A stretch of 64,000 bases of DNA from Salipiger pentaromativorans (GTDB lineage Bacteria; Pseudomonadota; Alphaproteobacteria; Rhodobacterales; Rhodobacteraceae): NCBI RefSeq assembly GCF_024721115.1, contig NZ_JAMDHK010000021.1, forward strand, positions 1 to 64,000. The letters are read 5' to 3'. Every line of letters starts with the position of its first letter. Position 1 is the stretch's first letter. The translations under genes were made by a program, and so were the position numbers. This document shows positions 26,053-35,728 of the stretch, piece by piece. Under the pieces are notes generated by a model. The model saw only the letters and a list, made by a program, of their open reading frames with translations, ran no database searches and was not told the DNA's origin.

Positions 26053-27156
26053 ATGGGTGAGACATTCGAGATCTTCCTGGCCTGCGCGCCGGGGCTGGAG
26101 GCGGCGCTGGCCGGCGAGGCCAAGGCGGCCGGGTTCGGGCCGCTGCGGCCGGATGCCGGGGGCGTGGCCTTCGATGGCGGCTGGCCCGAGGTCATGCGCG
26201 CCAATCTGACGCTGCGCGGCGCGGCGCGGGTGCTGGCGCGGATCGGCGGGTTTCCGGCGGTGCATCTGGCACAGCTCGACAAGCGGGCGCGGAAATTCCC
26301 CTGGGGCGAGGTGCTGCGCGCCGATCAGCCGGTGAAGGTCGAGGTGGTGAGCCGGCGTTCGAAGATCTATCACGCCGGGGCGGCGAAGCAGCGGATCGAG
26401 CGGGCGATCGCCGAGGAGCTGGGCGCGCCCGTTGCCGAGGACGGGGTGCGGTTGCTGGTGCGGATCGAGGAGAACCTGGTGGGCTTCTCTGTCGATACCT
26501 CGGGCGCGCCGCTGCACCGGCGCGGGCACAAGGAGGCGGTGGGCAAGGCGCCGATGCGCGAGACGCTGGCGTCGCTCTTCCTGAGGGAGTGCGGCTATCG
26601 CGGCGAGGAGCCGGTGCTGGATCCGATGTGCGGGTCCGGGACCTTTGTGCTCGAGGCGGCGGAAATCGCGCTGGGGCTGGCGCCCGGGCGCGGGCGCCGT
26701 TTCGATTTCGAGCGGCTGGCGGGGGTCGATCCCGCCGCCTGGGAGGCGCTGAAGGCGGCGCAGGCGCCGCGCGCGACGGCGTTGCGGTTTTATGGTTCGG
26801 ATCGCGATGCCGGGGCGGTGCGCATGGCCGGGGCGAATGCGGCGCGCGCCGGGGTGGCGGCGGTGACGCAATTTGACTGCCGGCCGGTGAGTGCGCTGGA
26901 GCGGCCCGAGGGGCCGCCGGGGCTGATCATGGTGAATCCGCCCTATGGCGCGCGAATCGGCCAGCCGGGGCCCTTGCACGCGCTGCACCGGAGCCTGGGC
27001 GAGACGCTCATGACCCGGTTCTCCGGCTGGCGCGTCGGGCTGGTGACCTCGGAGCCGGGGCTGGCGCGGGCGACCGGGCTGCCGTTCCTGCCGCCCGGGC
27101 CGCCGGTGGCGCATGGTCCTCTGAAGATCCGGCTGTACCGGACCGAGGCGCTGTAA
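26053..27156 (+). CDS. THUMP-domain 23S rRNA/RNA guanine-N2-methyltransferase-like protein
   Basis: 367-residue SAM-dependent RNA methyltransferase like the N-terminal half of RlmL (RlmL/TrmN class). Residues ~1-150 hold a ferredoxin-like/THUMP RNA-binding part. Then come the family-specific [16 protein letters not shown] motif [18 protein letters not shown] and catalytic motif IV NPPYG. The C-terminal RlmK half of the enterobacterial fusion is absent. The start at 26053 gives [16 protein letters not shown], matching the family. The exact RNA position modified is not determined by sequence alone. Confidence 0.88.
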   Translation: MGETFEIFLACAPGLEAALAGEAKAAGFGPLRPDAGGVAFDGGWPEVMRANLTLRGAARVLARIGGFPAVHLAQLDKRARKFPWGEVLRADQPVKVEVVSRRSKIYHAGAAKQRIERAIAEELGAPVAEDGVRLLVRIEENLVGFSVDTSGAPLHRRGHKEAVGKAPMRETLASLFLRECGYRGEEPVLDPMCGSGTFVLEAAEIALGLAPGRGRRFDFERLAGVDPAAWEALKAAQAPRATALRFYGSDRDAGAVRMAGANAARAGVAAVTQFDCRPVSALERPEGPPGLIMVNPPYGARIGQPGPLHALHRSLGETLMTRFSGWRVGLVTSEPGLARATGLPFLPPGPPVAHGPLKIRLYRTEAL

Positions 27157-27203
27157 CGCCGCTTCCCCTTATCAGCGCGCCTAATGCCGCCTATAAGGGG
27201 GGC

Positions 27204-27593
27204 ATGACTCGCCTTGCCACCCTGCTGCTGACCGCCGTTCTGCTTGCCCCGCCTGCCGTTGCGCAGGAGCCGGAGGATGAGAGCCGCAGCCTGATGGAGC
27301 GCGGCGCGGAGCTGTTCCTGCGCGGTCTGCTGGACGAGCTCGATCCGGCGCTGCGCGAGCTGGAGGATCTGGCGCAGGAGATGGAGCCGGCGCTGCGCAG
27401 CTTTGGCGAGGAAATGGGACCGGCGCTGCGCGATCTGATGGGGCAGGTGAAGGACTGGTCGAATTACCACCCGCCCGAGATGCTGCCCAATGGCGATATC
27501 ATCATCCGCCGCAAGCAGACCGAAGAGGCGCCGCTGCCGCGCCCTCTGCCGGGCCTGCCCCGGCCGCCGGCCGGGACCGAGATCGAGCTCTAG
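27204..27593 (+). CDS. small exported helical protein
   Basis: 129 residues: cleavable signal peptide ending AVA|Q near 21, an amphipathic helical region with repeated 'PALR-E/D-L' units (DPALRELED, EPALRSFGE, GPALRDLMG), and a conserved-looking end WSNYHPPEMLPNGDIIIRRK. Homologues I recall in Rhodobacterales carry the unjustified name 'AAA+ ATPase'; no P-loop is present. Periplasmic, function unknown. It ends 18 bases before the convergent ppx stop. Confidence 0.75.
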   Translation: MTRLATLLLTAVLLAPPAVAQEPEDESRSLMERGAELFLRGLLDELDPALRELEDLAQEMEPALRSFGEEMGPALRDLMGQVKDWSNYHPPEMLPNGDIIIRRKQTEEAPLPRPLPGLPRPPAGTEIEL

Positions 27594-27611
27594 AGGTCGC
27601 GCCGGGGCTGC

Positions 27612-29186
27612 TCAGCCCTCGGCGATCTCCACCCGGGCTTCGCTGGCGTCGAGCGCCCGGGCGAGCGAGCTGAAGCGTGCCTCTGCCACCTCGCCGTAAA
27701 GCGGCGCTGCCGCCGGGGTCAGGTGCAGCACAAGGTTCCGCGCCTCCGCATCCCAGTCGAGATGCGCGCCGCCCTCCTGACTGGCATCCGACATCCACAG
27801 CATCGAACCGAAGCGCATCGCCTTGCCCAGCACCTCGGCGGTGCGCTGCTCGTCCTCGTCGATCAGGGAATAGAAATCCTCGAACCGCGTGCCATCGCGC
27901 TTGTTCTTGTAGCGGTGCAGCAGGGCGAGGCCCAGGAACACCCGTTCGGGGTGATCGAGCCCGCCGAGATTGGCGCGGGTGGCATTGTCGAAACAGGTTT
28001 CGGCGCGATAATCGGGATGGGCGCGCCAGCTCACATCATGCAGCAGGCAGGCGGCCTTGACGATGCGCAACCGCGCCTCGCCGGCGTCGGCGAAGAGCGG
28101 CAACACGAAGCGGTAGAGTTTCTTGCCGAAGCCCGGCAGGCGCGCGTCCTTGGCTTCGGAAAACCGGCAAGCCTCGATCAGCGGATCGCGGTCGCGCAGC
28201 ATCTGCGGCATCTGCTCGTAGAGCAGCCCCTCGCGGATGCCATAAGACGAGATCGCGATGCCGGAGGGGGCGAAGACCTCCATCAGCTCGGCCAGAACCT
28301 CGGAGGCGTAGGGCACCAGACTCATGCGCGCCGAGGAGATCGAGCAGGCGGCGCGCAGCGCTTCGAGATCGGATTTTTCGATGAATTTCAGCGTTTCCTC
28401 GACCGCCGCGCGGTCCATGCGGTATTCGTGCAGGACGTGCAGCGGGTAGCCGCGCCGCTCCATGTCGATCCGGGCGATGGCGCGCCAGGAGCCGCCCACA
28501 AGGAACAGCCGGCTTCCGGTCATCTGCATCCGGTCCGACAACCGCTTGATATGCTTGCGGATATGCTTTTCGCGGGCCTTCTTGCCGCCTTCCAGATCCT
28601 TGAAGCGCAGGGGGCCCAGCGGCGAGGTCATGCGGCGGCCGACCTGGCCGCCCGAAAGCTCGGCCAGTTCCATCGAGGACCCGCCGATGTCGCAGATCAT
28701 CCCGTCGGCGCCGGGCCAGCCCAGCAGCACGCCCTGGGCCGAGAGCCGCGCCTCTTCCTCGCCGTCGATCACCCAGATCTTGAGACCAGTCTTTTCCTCG
28801 ATTTCGGCCCGGAAGGCAGGGCCGTCCTCGGCCTCGCGCATGGCGGCGGTGGCAACGGCGGTGAGCGGCGGCAGGTCCATGCCCTGCGCCAGCGTCTGGA
28901 ACCGTGCCAGTGCCGCCAGCGCCCGTTCCTTGCCTTTCGGGTTCAGCCGTCCGGTCTCGGGCATCCCCGCGCCGAGGCCGCACATGATCTTTTCGTTGTA
29001 GAAATAGGCGGGTGACCGGGCCGCCCCGTCAAAGACCACAAGCCGGACCGAGTTCGATCCAATGTCCACGACGCCCACGCGCGACAGCCGCCGCGCCTGC
29101 GGATCGTCGAAGAGCGGGTGGCCGAACGGCCCCCAGTCGCCGTGGGCGGAATCGCTTTGTCCGTCCATGTGCATCCCCGGATTCAC
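27612..29186 (-). CDS. ppx: exopolyphosphatase / Ppx-GppA phosphatase
   Basis: 524-residue ASKHA-fold phosphatase that hydrolyses polyphosphate (and possibly pppGpp). Motifs: VVDIGSNSVRLVV, the catalytic glutamate region ATAAMREAEDGP, and CDIGGSSMELAEL; the C-terminal half is an HD-like helical domain (LLHDVSW). The likely start is GTG at 29186 with AGGGA seven bases before; ATG codons at 29174 and 29168 are alternatives. It is normally next to ppk; here a flagellin gene separates them. Confidence 0.92.
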   Translation of the reverse strand: MNPGMHMDGQSDSAHGDWGPFGHPLFDDPQARRLSRVGVVDIGSNSVRLVVFDGAARSPAYFYNEKIMCGLGAGMPETGRLNPKGKERALAALARFQTLAQGMDLPPLTAVATAAMREAEDGPAFRAEIEEKTGLKIWVIDGEEEARLSAQGVLLGWPGADGMICDIGGSSMELAELSGGQVGRRMTSPLGPLRFKDLEGGKKAREKHIRKHIKRLSDRMQMTGSRLFLVGGSWRAIARIDMERRGYPLHVLHEYRMDRAAVEETLKFIEKSDLEALRAACSISSARMSLVPYASEVLAELMEVFAPSGIAISSYGIREGLLYEQMPQMLRDRDPLIEACRFSEAKDARLPGFGKKLYRFVLPLFADAGEARLRIVKAACLLHDVSWRAHPDYRAETCFDNATRANLGGLDHPERVFLGLALLHRYKNKRDGTRFEDFYSLIDEDEQRTAEVLGKAMRFGSMLWMSDASQEGGAHLDWDAEARNLVLHLTPAAAPLYGEVAEARFSSLARALDASEARVEIAEG

Positions 29187-29277
29187 TCCGCTTTCCCTCT
29201 ACCACGCATCGGGCGCGGGACGAAAGGCCCTCGAGGGGGAAATGCGGGCCATGCGCGCCGGGTGTCGCGAGGGCAGC

Positions 29278-30576
29278 CTAGCGGAACAGGGACAGAAGCG
29301 ATTGCGGCGCGGTGTTGGCGATGGAGAGCGCCTGCACCGCAAGCTGCTGCTGAACGTTGAGCGCCTGGAGCCGGGCGGTGGCCTCTTCCATATCGGTATC
29401 GACCAGCGTGCCGATGCCCGAGATCATGGCATCGGACAGCTTGTCGTTGAATTTCTGCTGCGTTTCCAGCCGGTTCTGATCCGATCCAAAGCCGGCAGAG
29501 GCGGCGATGGTGTAGTCGAGCAGCCCCTCGATGCTGGTGAGGGCCGCTGTGGCGCCGGTCGCGGTCGAGACGTCGATCCCGGCCAGGATCTCCAGCCCGC
29601 CGCCGATGGTGTTGTCGGCATCCGCGCTGACGGTGTTGAGGTTCACCGCAATGGTGTCGGTGCCGTCGGTAACGCTGGAGGAGACGTTCAGGCCGGTGCC
29701 CGAGGCGGCAACCGACAGCACCGAGGAGTCGATGCCGGCCTTCGCGGCGTAATCGTCCCATTTTCGCGCCAGCGCCGTCATCACATCGCCGATGCCGTCG
29801 CCGTCGCGAGCCACATAACGCAGCTCTGCCGTGGCCATCTCGGCGCGGGTCTCGGCGGTGGCGGTCGTGGTGCGCAGATCGTCCTGCACAAAGCGCGACT
29901 CGTCGGCATCGGTGCCGAAGATCGAGAGGGTAAAGCCCATGCCGGTCTCGACCGCGACACCGCTGGCGTCGAGCGTGCCGCTTTGGGTGGCGTCGAGCGT
30001 CGCGCTGGCGGCACCGGCGGTGTAGCTGCCGCCGCTGGCCGAGATCGCCGAGGCATTGGTGGTGAGATCGCGTTTGCCGATGTCGATGTCGGCGCCCGTC
30101 ACCCCCAGCGAATCGCGGCGCAGAAAGCCCAGCACTGCCTCGCTGCCTGAACCAGTGTCTGTGTCGGAGTTCTTCAGCAGATTCAACCCGTTGAACTGCG
30201 CCATCTCGACAACCGCGCCGATCTGGTCGCGCAGCGCATCGACATTGCTCTGGATCTTGCTGCGGTCGACATTCTCGCCCTGCGCGGACACGATCTTGCC
30301 CTTGATCTCGGTCAGGAGCTCGGCCACGGTTTCCGACGCATCGCGTGCGACGGCCAGGGTGGCGCTGCCCAGCGAGAGGCTGTCGGAGACGCGTTTATAG
30401 CCCTGAACATCCGCCTGCATGGTCTGCGAGATCGCCCATACGGCGGCGTTGTCCTCGGCGCTGGAGACACGGCGGCCGGTGGCGATTTCCTGCTGGGTGC
30501 CGGCGATGTTGAGGCTGATCTGATGCAGGGTCTGGAGCGCGATGGACGCGCCCTCGTTGGTGAGGATGCTGGACAT
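29278..30576 (-). CDS. flagellin
   Basis: 432-residue flagellar filament protein. The N-terminal D0/D1 part (MSSILTNEGASIALQTLHQI...SSAEDNAAVWAISQTM) and the C-terminal ALNVQQQLAVQALSIAN...LLSLFR are the conserved flagellin ends; the middle is variable and Thr/Ala/Ser-rich. The start at 30576 places the typical N-terminus exactly. No other flagellar gene is in the window, so this copy is detached from a flagellar cluster. It sits between ppk and ppx on the same strand. A CtrA-like box lies 158-173 bases upstream. Confidence 0.95.
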   Translation of the reverse strand: MSSILTNEGASIALQTLHQISLNIAGTQQEIATGRRVSSAEDNAAVWAISQTMQADVQGYKRVSDSLSLGSATLAVARDASETVAELLTEIKGKIVSAQGENVDRSKIQSNVDALRDQIGAVVEMAQFNGLNLLKNSDTDTGSGSEAVLGFLRRDSLGVTGADIDIGKRDLTTNASAISASGGSYTAGAASATLDATQSGTLDASGVAVETGMGFTLSIFGTDADESRFVQDDLRTTTATAETRAEMATAELRYVARDGDGIGDVMTALARKWDDYAAKAGIDSSVLSVAASGTGLNVSSSVTDGTDTIAVNLNTVSADADNTIGGGLEILAGIDVSTATGATAALTSIEGLLDYTIAASAGFGSDQNRLETQQKFNDKLSDAMISGIGTLVDTDMEEATARLQALNVQQQLAVQALSIANTAPQSLLSLFR

Positions 30577-30733
30577 GGGGCAAGGCCTTTGGCGGGGGTT
30601 ACGGGCGCTTTGCACCGCTGCGGCCCCGTGGCTGGGGCATCCGTCTAGCCGTTCCGGCAGAAACGGGACCTGGGCACATGGCCATCCCGCGCCGCCCGCC
30701 CCCCGAGCGCGCCATGGACAATCCGTGCAAAAG

Positions 30734-30749
30734 ATTGACCGGCGGTTAA
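30734..30749 (-). promoter_or_regulatory. CtrA-like box upstream of flagellin
   Basis: Minus strand TTAACC-GCCG-GTCAAT, two mismatches from TTAACC-N4-GTTAAC, the extended CtrA site. It shares the nine bases TTAACCGCC with the box before the glycosyltransferase at 63348-63363. Weak alone; stronger as a pair. Confidence 0.3.
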
Positions 30750-30827
30750 GCGCATGGCGAATTGTCGGGGAGGGGGGCGAAGCCCGATGCGTCGTGCCGG
30801 GCGGCCAGATCCGCCCGGCATGCGCCG

Positions 30828-32999
30828 TCAATCGCCGTGGGTCAGTTGCGGCACGTCGCTTGCGCCGGCCGATCCCCGGCCCGAGAGCGAGGGGTTCTCC
30901 ATGAAGAACCGGTGGCAGTTGAACGGCGTTTCGCCTTCGGGCACCGGATGCCGGGTGAACTTGCCCGAGGGCTCCATCACCCAGCTTTGCGCGGTGTCGG
31001 CGAGGTTCGCCGCAAGGATCTGGCTGACGATCTGCGCCTTGACCGTGGGGTTGTGGATCTCCACCCCGGTCTCGATCCGCCGGTTCAGGTTGCGGCCCAT
31101 CCAGTCGGCGGAGGAGATGAACACCCGCGCCTTCTTGTGCGGCAGCCCGTAGCCGTTGCCGAAGCAGGCGATGCGCGAATGTTCGAGAAAACGCCCGACG
31201 ATCGACTTCACGCGGATGTTGTCCGACAGCCCCTTGATGCCGGGGCGCAGCCCGCAGATGCCGCGGATCACGCAGTCGATCTTAACGCCCGCCTGGCTGG
31301 CGGCATAAAGCGCGTCGATCATGTCGGGCTCGATCAGCGAGTTCATCTTGAGCCAGATCTGCGCGGGCTTGCCGGCGCGGGCGTGTTCGGCCTCGGCGGC
31401 GATCAGCTCCAGCATGCGCGGCTTCAGCGAATGCGGAGAGATGGCGAGGTTTTCCAGACCTTCGGGGGTGGCATAGCCCGAGAGATAGTTGAAGATCTTG
31501 GCCGCGTCGCGTCCCAGCGCCGCGTCGCAGGTGAAGAACGACAGATCGGTGTAGATCTTGGCGGTGATCGGGTGGTAGTTGCCGGTGCCCCAATGGGTAT
31601 AGGTCACCAGCTTGTCGCCTTCGCGGCGCACCACCTGCGAGATCTTGGCGTGGGTTTTCCAGTCGAGGAAGCCATAGACCACATGCGCGCCCGAGCGCTC
31701 CAGCCGCCGCGACTGGCGGATATTCGCGGCCTCGTCGAAGCGGGCCTTGAGCTCGACCAGTGCGGTGACCGACTTGCCGTCCTCGGCCGCCTCGCAAAGC
31801 GCCTCGACGATGGGCGAATTCTTGGAGGTCCGGTAAAGCGTCTGCTTGATCGCCACCACATCCGGGTCGAGCGCTGCCTGATGCAGAAAGCGCACCACCA
31901 TGTCGAAGGTTTCGTAAGGGTGGTGCAGCAGCATGTCCTTCTGCGCGATGGCGGCGAACATGTTGCCGTCATGGTCCTGCACCCGTTCGGGTACGCGCGG
32001 CGTGAAGCTGGGCCAGAGCAGATCGGGGCGGCTGTCGAGCACCAGTTCCTTGAGGTCGGCGATGCCGATCATGCCGTCGAGCTCGATCACCTCGTCGTCC
32101 TGCACATGCAACTCGCGCTGGACGATGTCGCGCAGCCCTTGCGGCGCACCGGCGGTGACGGTCAGGCGAACGACCTCGCCACGGCGGCGGCGCTTCAGCG
32201 CCACCTCGAATTCGCGCACCAGATCCTCGGCCTCTTCCTCGACTTCGAGGTCGCTGTCGCGCAGCACGCGGAAGCCGAAATGATCCTTGACCCGGTAACC
32301 GGGGAACAGGCTTTCGATATAGAGCAGCAGCACGTCTTCGAGATAGATGAAGCGGTGCTGACCCTCGGACGCGGGCAGCGCCATGAAGCGGTCGATCTGA
32401 TGCGGGATCGGCAGCAGCGCGTTGCGCGAGCGGCGGTCGCGCTTGCGTTCCAGCGTGATCGCCAGGCAGTAGCCCATGTTGGCGATGAAGGGGAACGGGT
32501 GCGCCGGGTCGATGGCCAGCGGCGACAGCACCGGGAAAACCTGGGTCAGAAACGCCTGCTCCAGATGCGCCAGATCGGCGGCATCGAGCTGGTCGCCGGG
32601 CACGATGTCGATGCCCTGTTCGGCCATTTCGGCCTCGAGCACATGCAGCACCTTCTGCTGATGCGCCATCAGGCGGCGGGCGTCCTCGTCGATCAGCACA
32701 AGCTGTTCGGCGGGGGTCAGCCCGTCGGCGGCGGGGGTGGTGTTGCCGGCATGGGCAAGCTCGCGCAGCCCCGCGACGCGCACGGTATAGAACTCGTCGA
32801 GGTTGGTGGCCGAAATCGACAGGAACCGCAGCCGTTCGAGCAGTGGCACCCGCGGGTTTTCCGCCTCTTCCAGCACCCGCCAGTTGAAGCCGAGCCAGCT
32901 CAGCTCGCGGTTATAGAAACGGCCGGGGCCGGCGAGATCGACCTCCGCAAGCTCGCTGGGTGCGGGCAGGGGGGCTTTGAGGAAATCTGCAATGCTCAT
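30828..32999 (-). CDS. ppk: polyphosphate kinase 1
   Basis: Reversible synthesis of inorganic polyphosphate from ATP. 723 residues, with N-terminal [20 protein letters not shown] and the two PLD-like C-terminal catalytic parts. The phosphorylated histidine region is [24 protein letters not shown] and [11 protein letters not shown] are also typical. Starts at 32999 ([11 protein letters not shown]). Lies 49 bases after hda in the same direction, giving a likely AI-2E transporter-hda-ppk transcript; ppx follows after the flagellin gene. Confidence 0.95.
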   Translation of the reverse strand: MSIADFLKAPLPAPSELAEVDLAGPGRFYNRELSWLGFNWRVLEEAENPRVPLLERLRFLSISATNLDEFYTVRVAGLRELAHAGNTTPAADGLTPAEQLVLIDEDARRLMAHQQKVLHVLEAEMAEQGIDIVPGDQLDAADLAHLEQAFLTQVFPVLSPLAIDPAHPFPFIANMGYCLAITLERKRDRRSRNALLPIPHQIDRFMALPASEGQHRFIYLEDVLLLYIESLFPGYRVKDHFGFRVLRDSDLEVEEEAEDLVREFEVALKRRRRGEVVRLTVTAGAPQGLRDIVQRELHVQDDEVIELDGMIGIADLKELVLDSRPDLLWPSFTPRVPERVQDHDGNMFAAIAQKDMLLHHPYETFDMVVRFLHQAALDPDVVAIKQTLYRTSKNSPIVEALCEAAEDGKSVTALVELKARFDEAANIRQSRRLERSGAHVVYGFLDWKTHAKISQVVRREGDKLVTYTHWGTGNYHPITAKIYTDLSFFTCDAALGRDAAKIFNYLSGYATPEGLENLAISPHSLKPRMLELIAAEAEHARAGKPAQIWLKMNSLIEPDMIDALYAASQAGVKIDCVIRGICGLRPGIKGLSDNIRVKSIVGRFLEHSRIACFGNGYGLPHKKARVFISSADWMGRNLNRRIETGVEIHNPTVKAQIVSQILAANLADTAQSWVMEPSGKFTRHPVPEGETPFNCHRFFMENPSLSGRGSAGASDVPQLTHGD

Positions 33000-33048
33000 G
33001 GGGGGCTTATGCGCTACGCTTTGCAACAGCTTCGTGACAGGCTTGCGG

Positions 33049-33750
33049 CTATTCTGACAGGTCTTGCGGGGCCTCTTCAAGCCGTGTCAGCACCGCGCGC
33101 GCCAAGGCCCGCGTAATGCCCTTGGGCCGGGTCATTGCGCTGGCATCCAGCGCCTCGACCAGTGCGCGTGCAGCGGCAAAGCTGCGCGCCATGCGCGGCA
33201 CCAGAAAGGGAATCACATCCGGCGCGGGCACGCATTGCCGGTCGGCCAGCAGCTTGGCCAGAACCGCCGCGAGCAGCGTGTCGTCCGGGTCGGGCAAAGT
33301 GGCGGTCTGGGTGCCTTCCATGCGGCTTTTCAGATCCGGCAGCCCCAGCGGCCAGAGCGCCGGGGCGGCGCGGGCGGTCAGCATGAGCGGCTGGCGTTCG
33401 GCCAGCGCGAGGTTGTGCAGGTGAAACAACGCCTCTTCGGCGTCGCGCTGCCCGGCGATGGCGTCGGCATCCTCGATACAGACCGGACCCTGTGCCAGCG
33501 CCGAGATGTCGGCTGCGGGCAGATCGGCTGCGGCGATGATCGCGGCGCCGGTCTCTGCCGCCCAGACATGGGCGAGATGGGTCTTGCCCGCGCCTGCCGG
33601 TCCCACAAGCACGAGCTTGCCGTTCGGCCAGTTTTGCCAACTGTCGATCTGTGCCACCGCCAGCGCGTTGGAGGCGCCGACGAAATAGTCCTCGCGCCCC
33701 AGTGCCAGGCGAACCGGCAGGGGCAGGGGAAGCTGCTCGGGGCCGGTCAT
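33049..33750 (-). CDS. hda: DnaA-related inactivation protein Hda
   Basis: 233-residue AAA+ protein like DnaA domain III without the DNA-binding domain. It promotes hydrolysis of DnaA-bound ATP together with the sliding clamp. Visible are the N-terminal clamp-binding motif EQLPLPLP, Walker [10 protein letters not shown] (about 50-58) and the sensor region [19 protein letters not shown]. Its start overlaps the end of the AI-2E transporter gene (ATGA). Precedes ppk. Annotation as DnaA is a frequent error. Confidence 0.9.
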   Translation of the reverse strand: MTGPEQLPLPLPVRLALGREDYFVGASNALAVAQIDSWQNWPNGKLVLVGPAGAGKTHLAHVWAAETGAAIIAAADLPAADISALAQGPVCIEDADAIAGQRDAEEALFHLHNLALAERQPLMLTARAAPALWPLGLPDLKSRMEGTQTATLPDPDDTLLAAVLAKLLADRQCVPAPDVIPFLVPRMARSFAAARALVEALDASAMTRPKGITRALARAVLTRLEEAPQDLSE

Positions 33751-34820
33751 GTCTGGTCCTGCTCTTCGTCCAGGAGGCCGCGGTAAAGGCGGCTGTCGGT
33801 ATATTGCTCGACGAGAAAGCGGGCGATCACGCCCAGGGCGGCGGCCAGCGGCACCGCCACCAGCATGCCGATGAAGCCGAAAAGCGTGCCGAAGACCGAC
33901 AGTGCCAGGATCAGCCAGACCGGATGCAGGCCCACGGAGGAGCCCACGAGTTTCGGCGTCAGGAAGTTGCCTTCAAGGAACTGGCCGAAGAAGAAGATCC
34001 CCGCCACGGCGGCGATCCAGATCCAGTCGCCCCAGAACTGGAACAGGGCGAGCCCGATGGCCAGCGCGCCGCCGACGATGGCGCCCACATAGGGGATGAA
34101 GGTCAGCATGCCCGCGACCACGCCCACCACAAGGCCGAATTGCAGCCCCACGAGCCACAGCGCTACCGCGTAATAGGTGCCGAGGATCAGGCAGACCGAG
34201 CCCATGCCCCGGATGAACCCGGCCAGCGTGGCGTCCACGTCGCGGGCGATCCGCCGGATCACCGGCGCGTGGTCGAGCGGCAGAAGCTGGTCGATCCGCG
34301 CGATCATATTGTCCCAGTCGAGCAGCATGTAGACGGCCACCACCGGCACGATCACGAAGAGCAGCAGGATATTGATCACCGACAGCGCCGAGGTCAGCGC
34401 GGTGTTGAGCAGCTCTGCCCCGCGCTGCTTGACCGTGTCGCCGATGGAGACCAGCGCCGCGCGCACCGGGCTGTCCTCGACCATGACCGAGGGGAATTGA
34501 TCGGTGAGGAAGGTTTGCAGGTTGCGGAAGAGCTGCGGCGCGAAATCCACGAGCTGCGTGGTCTGCCGCAGCAGTGCGGGCACCACCGCCAGCGCCAGGA
34601 TCACAAAGATCAGCGTTGCGGCGATGGCGATCGTGCCCGTGGCCATGGCGCGGGTGAGCCCCATGCGTTCCAGCCGGTCGGCGACCGGGTCGAGGAAATA
34701 GGCGATGGCCCCGCCCAGCACGAAGGGCAGCAGCACGTCGCCCAGGAACCACAGGATCACCGCGAAGAAGACCGCGGCGATTCCCCAGTATTTAAGCTGT
34801 GTCCGCACCGGCAGCGCCAT
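33747..34820 (-). CDS. AI-2E family transporter
   Basis: 357-residue membrane protein of the PerM/YdiK/TqsA (AI-2 exporter-like) superfamily with about eight helices and the family's conserved TFIPYVGAIVGG and GNFLTPKLVGSSVGLHP segments. Substrate is not established for most members, so a quorum-sensing role should not be assumed. First gene of the minus-strand unit leading to hda and ppk. The 208 bases upstream (34821-35028) hold only promoter-like sequence, shared divergently with the small peptide gene. Confidence 0.9.
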   Translation of the reverse strand: MALPVRTQLKYWGIAAVFFAVILWFLGDVLLPFVLGGAIAYFLDPVADRLERMGLTRAMATGTIAIAATLIFVILALAVVPALLRQTTQLVDFAPQLFRNLQTFLTDQFPSVMVEDSPVRAALVSIGDTVKQRGAELLNTALTSALSVINILLLFVIVPVVAVYMLLDWDNMIARIDQLLPLDHAPVIRRIARDVDATLAGFIRGMGSVCLILGTYYAVALWLVGLQFGLVVGVVAGMLTFIPYVGAIVGGALAIGLALFQFWGDWIWIAAVAGIFFFGQFLEGNFLTPKLVGSSVGLHPVWLILALSVFGTLFGFIGMLVAVPLAAALGVIARFLVEQYTDSRLYRGLLDEEQDQT

Positions 34821-35028
34821 ATTCGGCCTTTCCCCGAAACCTTTGTCCCTACATCGCGTGTCGCCGCCGGGGTTTCAAGGCTCTCGCCCGGGCAGGGTCT
34901 GGTATTCCTGCCCTGAAATCCGGGGCTTTTGCGGCCGAGGTCGGGTTTTCCTGCCTGTGGGGCAAAGGCGGCCGCTGCTAGCTTCGTATCAGCTTAGGAC
35001 CATCGCCGGACAACAAAGGCCCACCCCC

Positions 35029-35181
35029 ATGACGAAACAGATTGCCTCCAAGGTTCTTGCCCTTCTTTCCGCCGCCCCGGCCGCCGTTGCCCCGAAGGCC
35101 GACGCCAAGATCGTTCTGGCCGAGTGTCCCTGGACCGACCCCAGATCGCGCCAGTTCCGCGACATCGCCTCCTGCCTCTGA
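35029..35181 (+). CDS. very small exported peptide ORF 1
   Basis: 50-residue ORF (start MTKQIASKVLALLSAAPAAV) with a signal-peptide-like N-terminus and a short tail containing two cysteines (AECPWTDP...DIASC). Weak AAGG ribosome-binding sequence. First of three consecutive tiny ORFs ahead of proS. Function unknown; reality not certain. Confidence 0.45.
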   Translation: MTKQIASKVLALLSAAPAAVAPKADAKIVLAECPWTDPRSRQFRDIASCL

Positions 35182-35225
35182 TCCGCCGCCCCGGCGCCGC
35201 GCCCCGCATCCGAACGGAGAGTTCC

Positions 35226-35405
35226 ATGACCAGAGCCTCGCTGCCCGCCTGTCTTGCCACGCTTCTCGCGCTGGCCTCCCCGCTGTCGGCGGGTGTCTTC
35301 TCGCTCCCCACCGGTGGTTGGGGCAAGCAGGCCGCGCCGCCCGAGCCCGTCGCCGGACCGCTCGGGGATGCCCGCAGCTCCGCCGGCGAGACAACCGGCA
35401 ACTGA
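35226..35405 (+). CDS. very small exported peptide ORF 2
   Basis: 59 residues: signal peptide ending SPLSAG, then VFSLPTGGWG and a short Pro/Ala-rich tail. A GGAGAG ribosome-binding site precedes the ATG. It shares the layout 'SAG-x4-P-x-GGWG' with the next ORF, which suggests a tandem duplication. Function unknown. Confidence 0.55.
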   Translation: MTRASLPACLATLLALASPLSAGVFSLPTGGWGKQAAPPEPVAGPLGDARSSAGETTGN

Positions 35406-35467
35406 CCCGCCTCCGCCCGGTGTTTCGGGCGGATGGGGCAGGGCCCTATCGCTAGGAGACCGTCGTC

Positions 35468-35644
35468 ATGACCAAACATATTCACCTGACCTTGGCCCTA
35501 CTGCTGGCGCTTACCGCTCTACCCGCCTCCGCCGGCATCCTGGGCACGCCCAGCGGTGGCTGGGGCACAAGGGCAGAGCCCGCCGCGCCTCGCCCCGCCG
35601 GAGACGGGCTCTTTTCCGGGGTATCTGGCGCCGGCAAGGTCTGA
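35468..35644 (+). CDS. very small exported peptide ORF 3
   Basis: 58 residues: signal peptide LALLLALTALPASAG, then ILGTPSGGWG and a Pro/Ala-rich tail. An AGGAG ribosome-binding site is nine bases before the ATG. Paralogue of ORF 2 by shared layout and the GGWG motif. It lies 85 bases before proS, in the same direction. Function unknown. Confidence 0.55.
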   Translation: MTKHIHLTLALLLALTALPASAGILGTPSGGWGTRAEPAAPRPAGDGLFSGVSGAGKV

Positions 35645-35728
35645 ACGCGCCCGCAAGCGGCGAGGCTCTTGCTCTTGCGCCGCCCATCGCATACGCCATT
35701 CCGGACCGCAGCCTTCCGGGAGCCCTTC

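Noticed and set aside
30762-33116. 784-codon plus-strand frame
   Set aside because: Antisense to ppk, whose motifs are clear.
33747-34820. Quorum-sensing role for the AI-2E family protein
   Set aside because: The family name comes from one E. coli member; no luxS or signalling gene is nearby.
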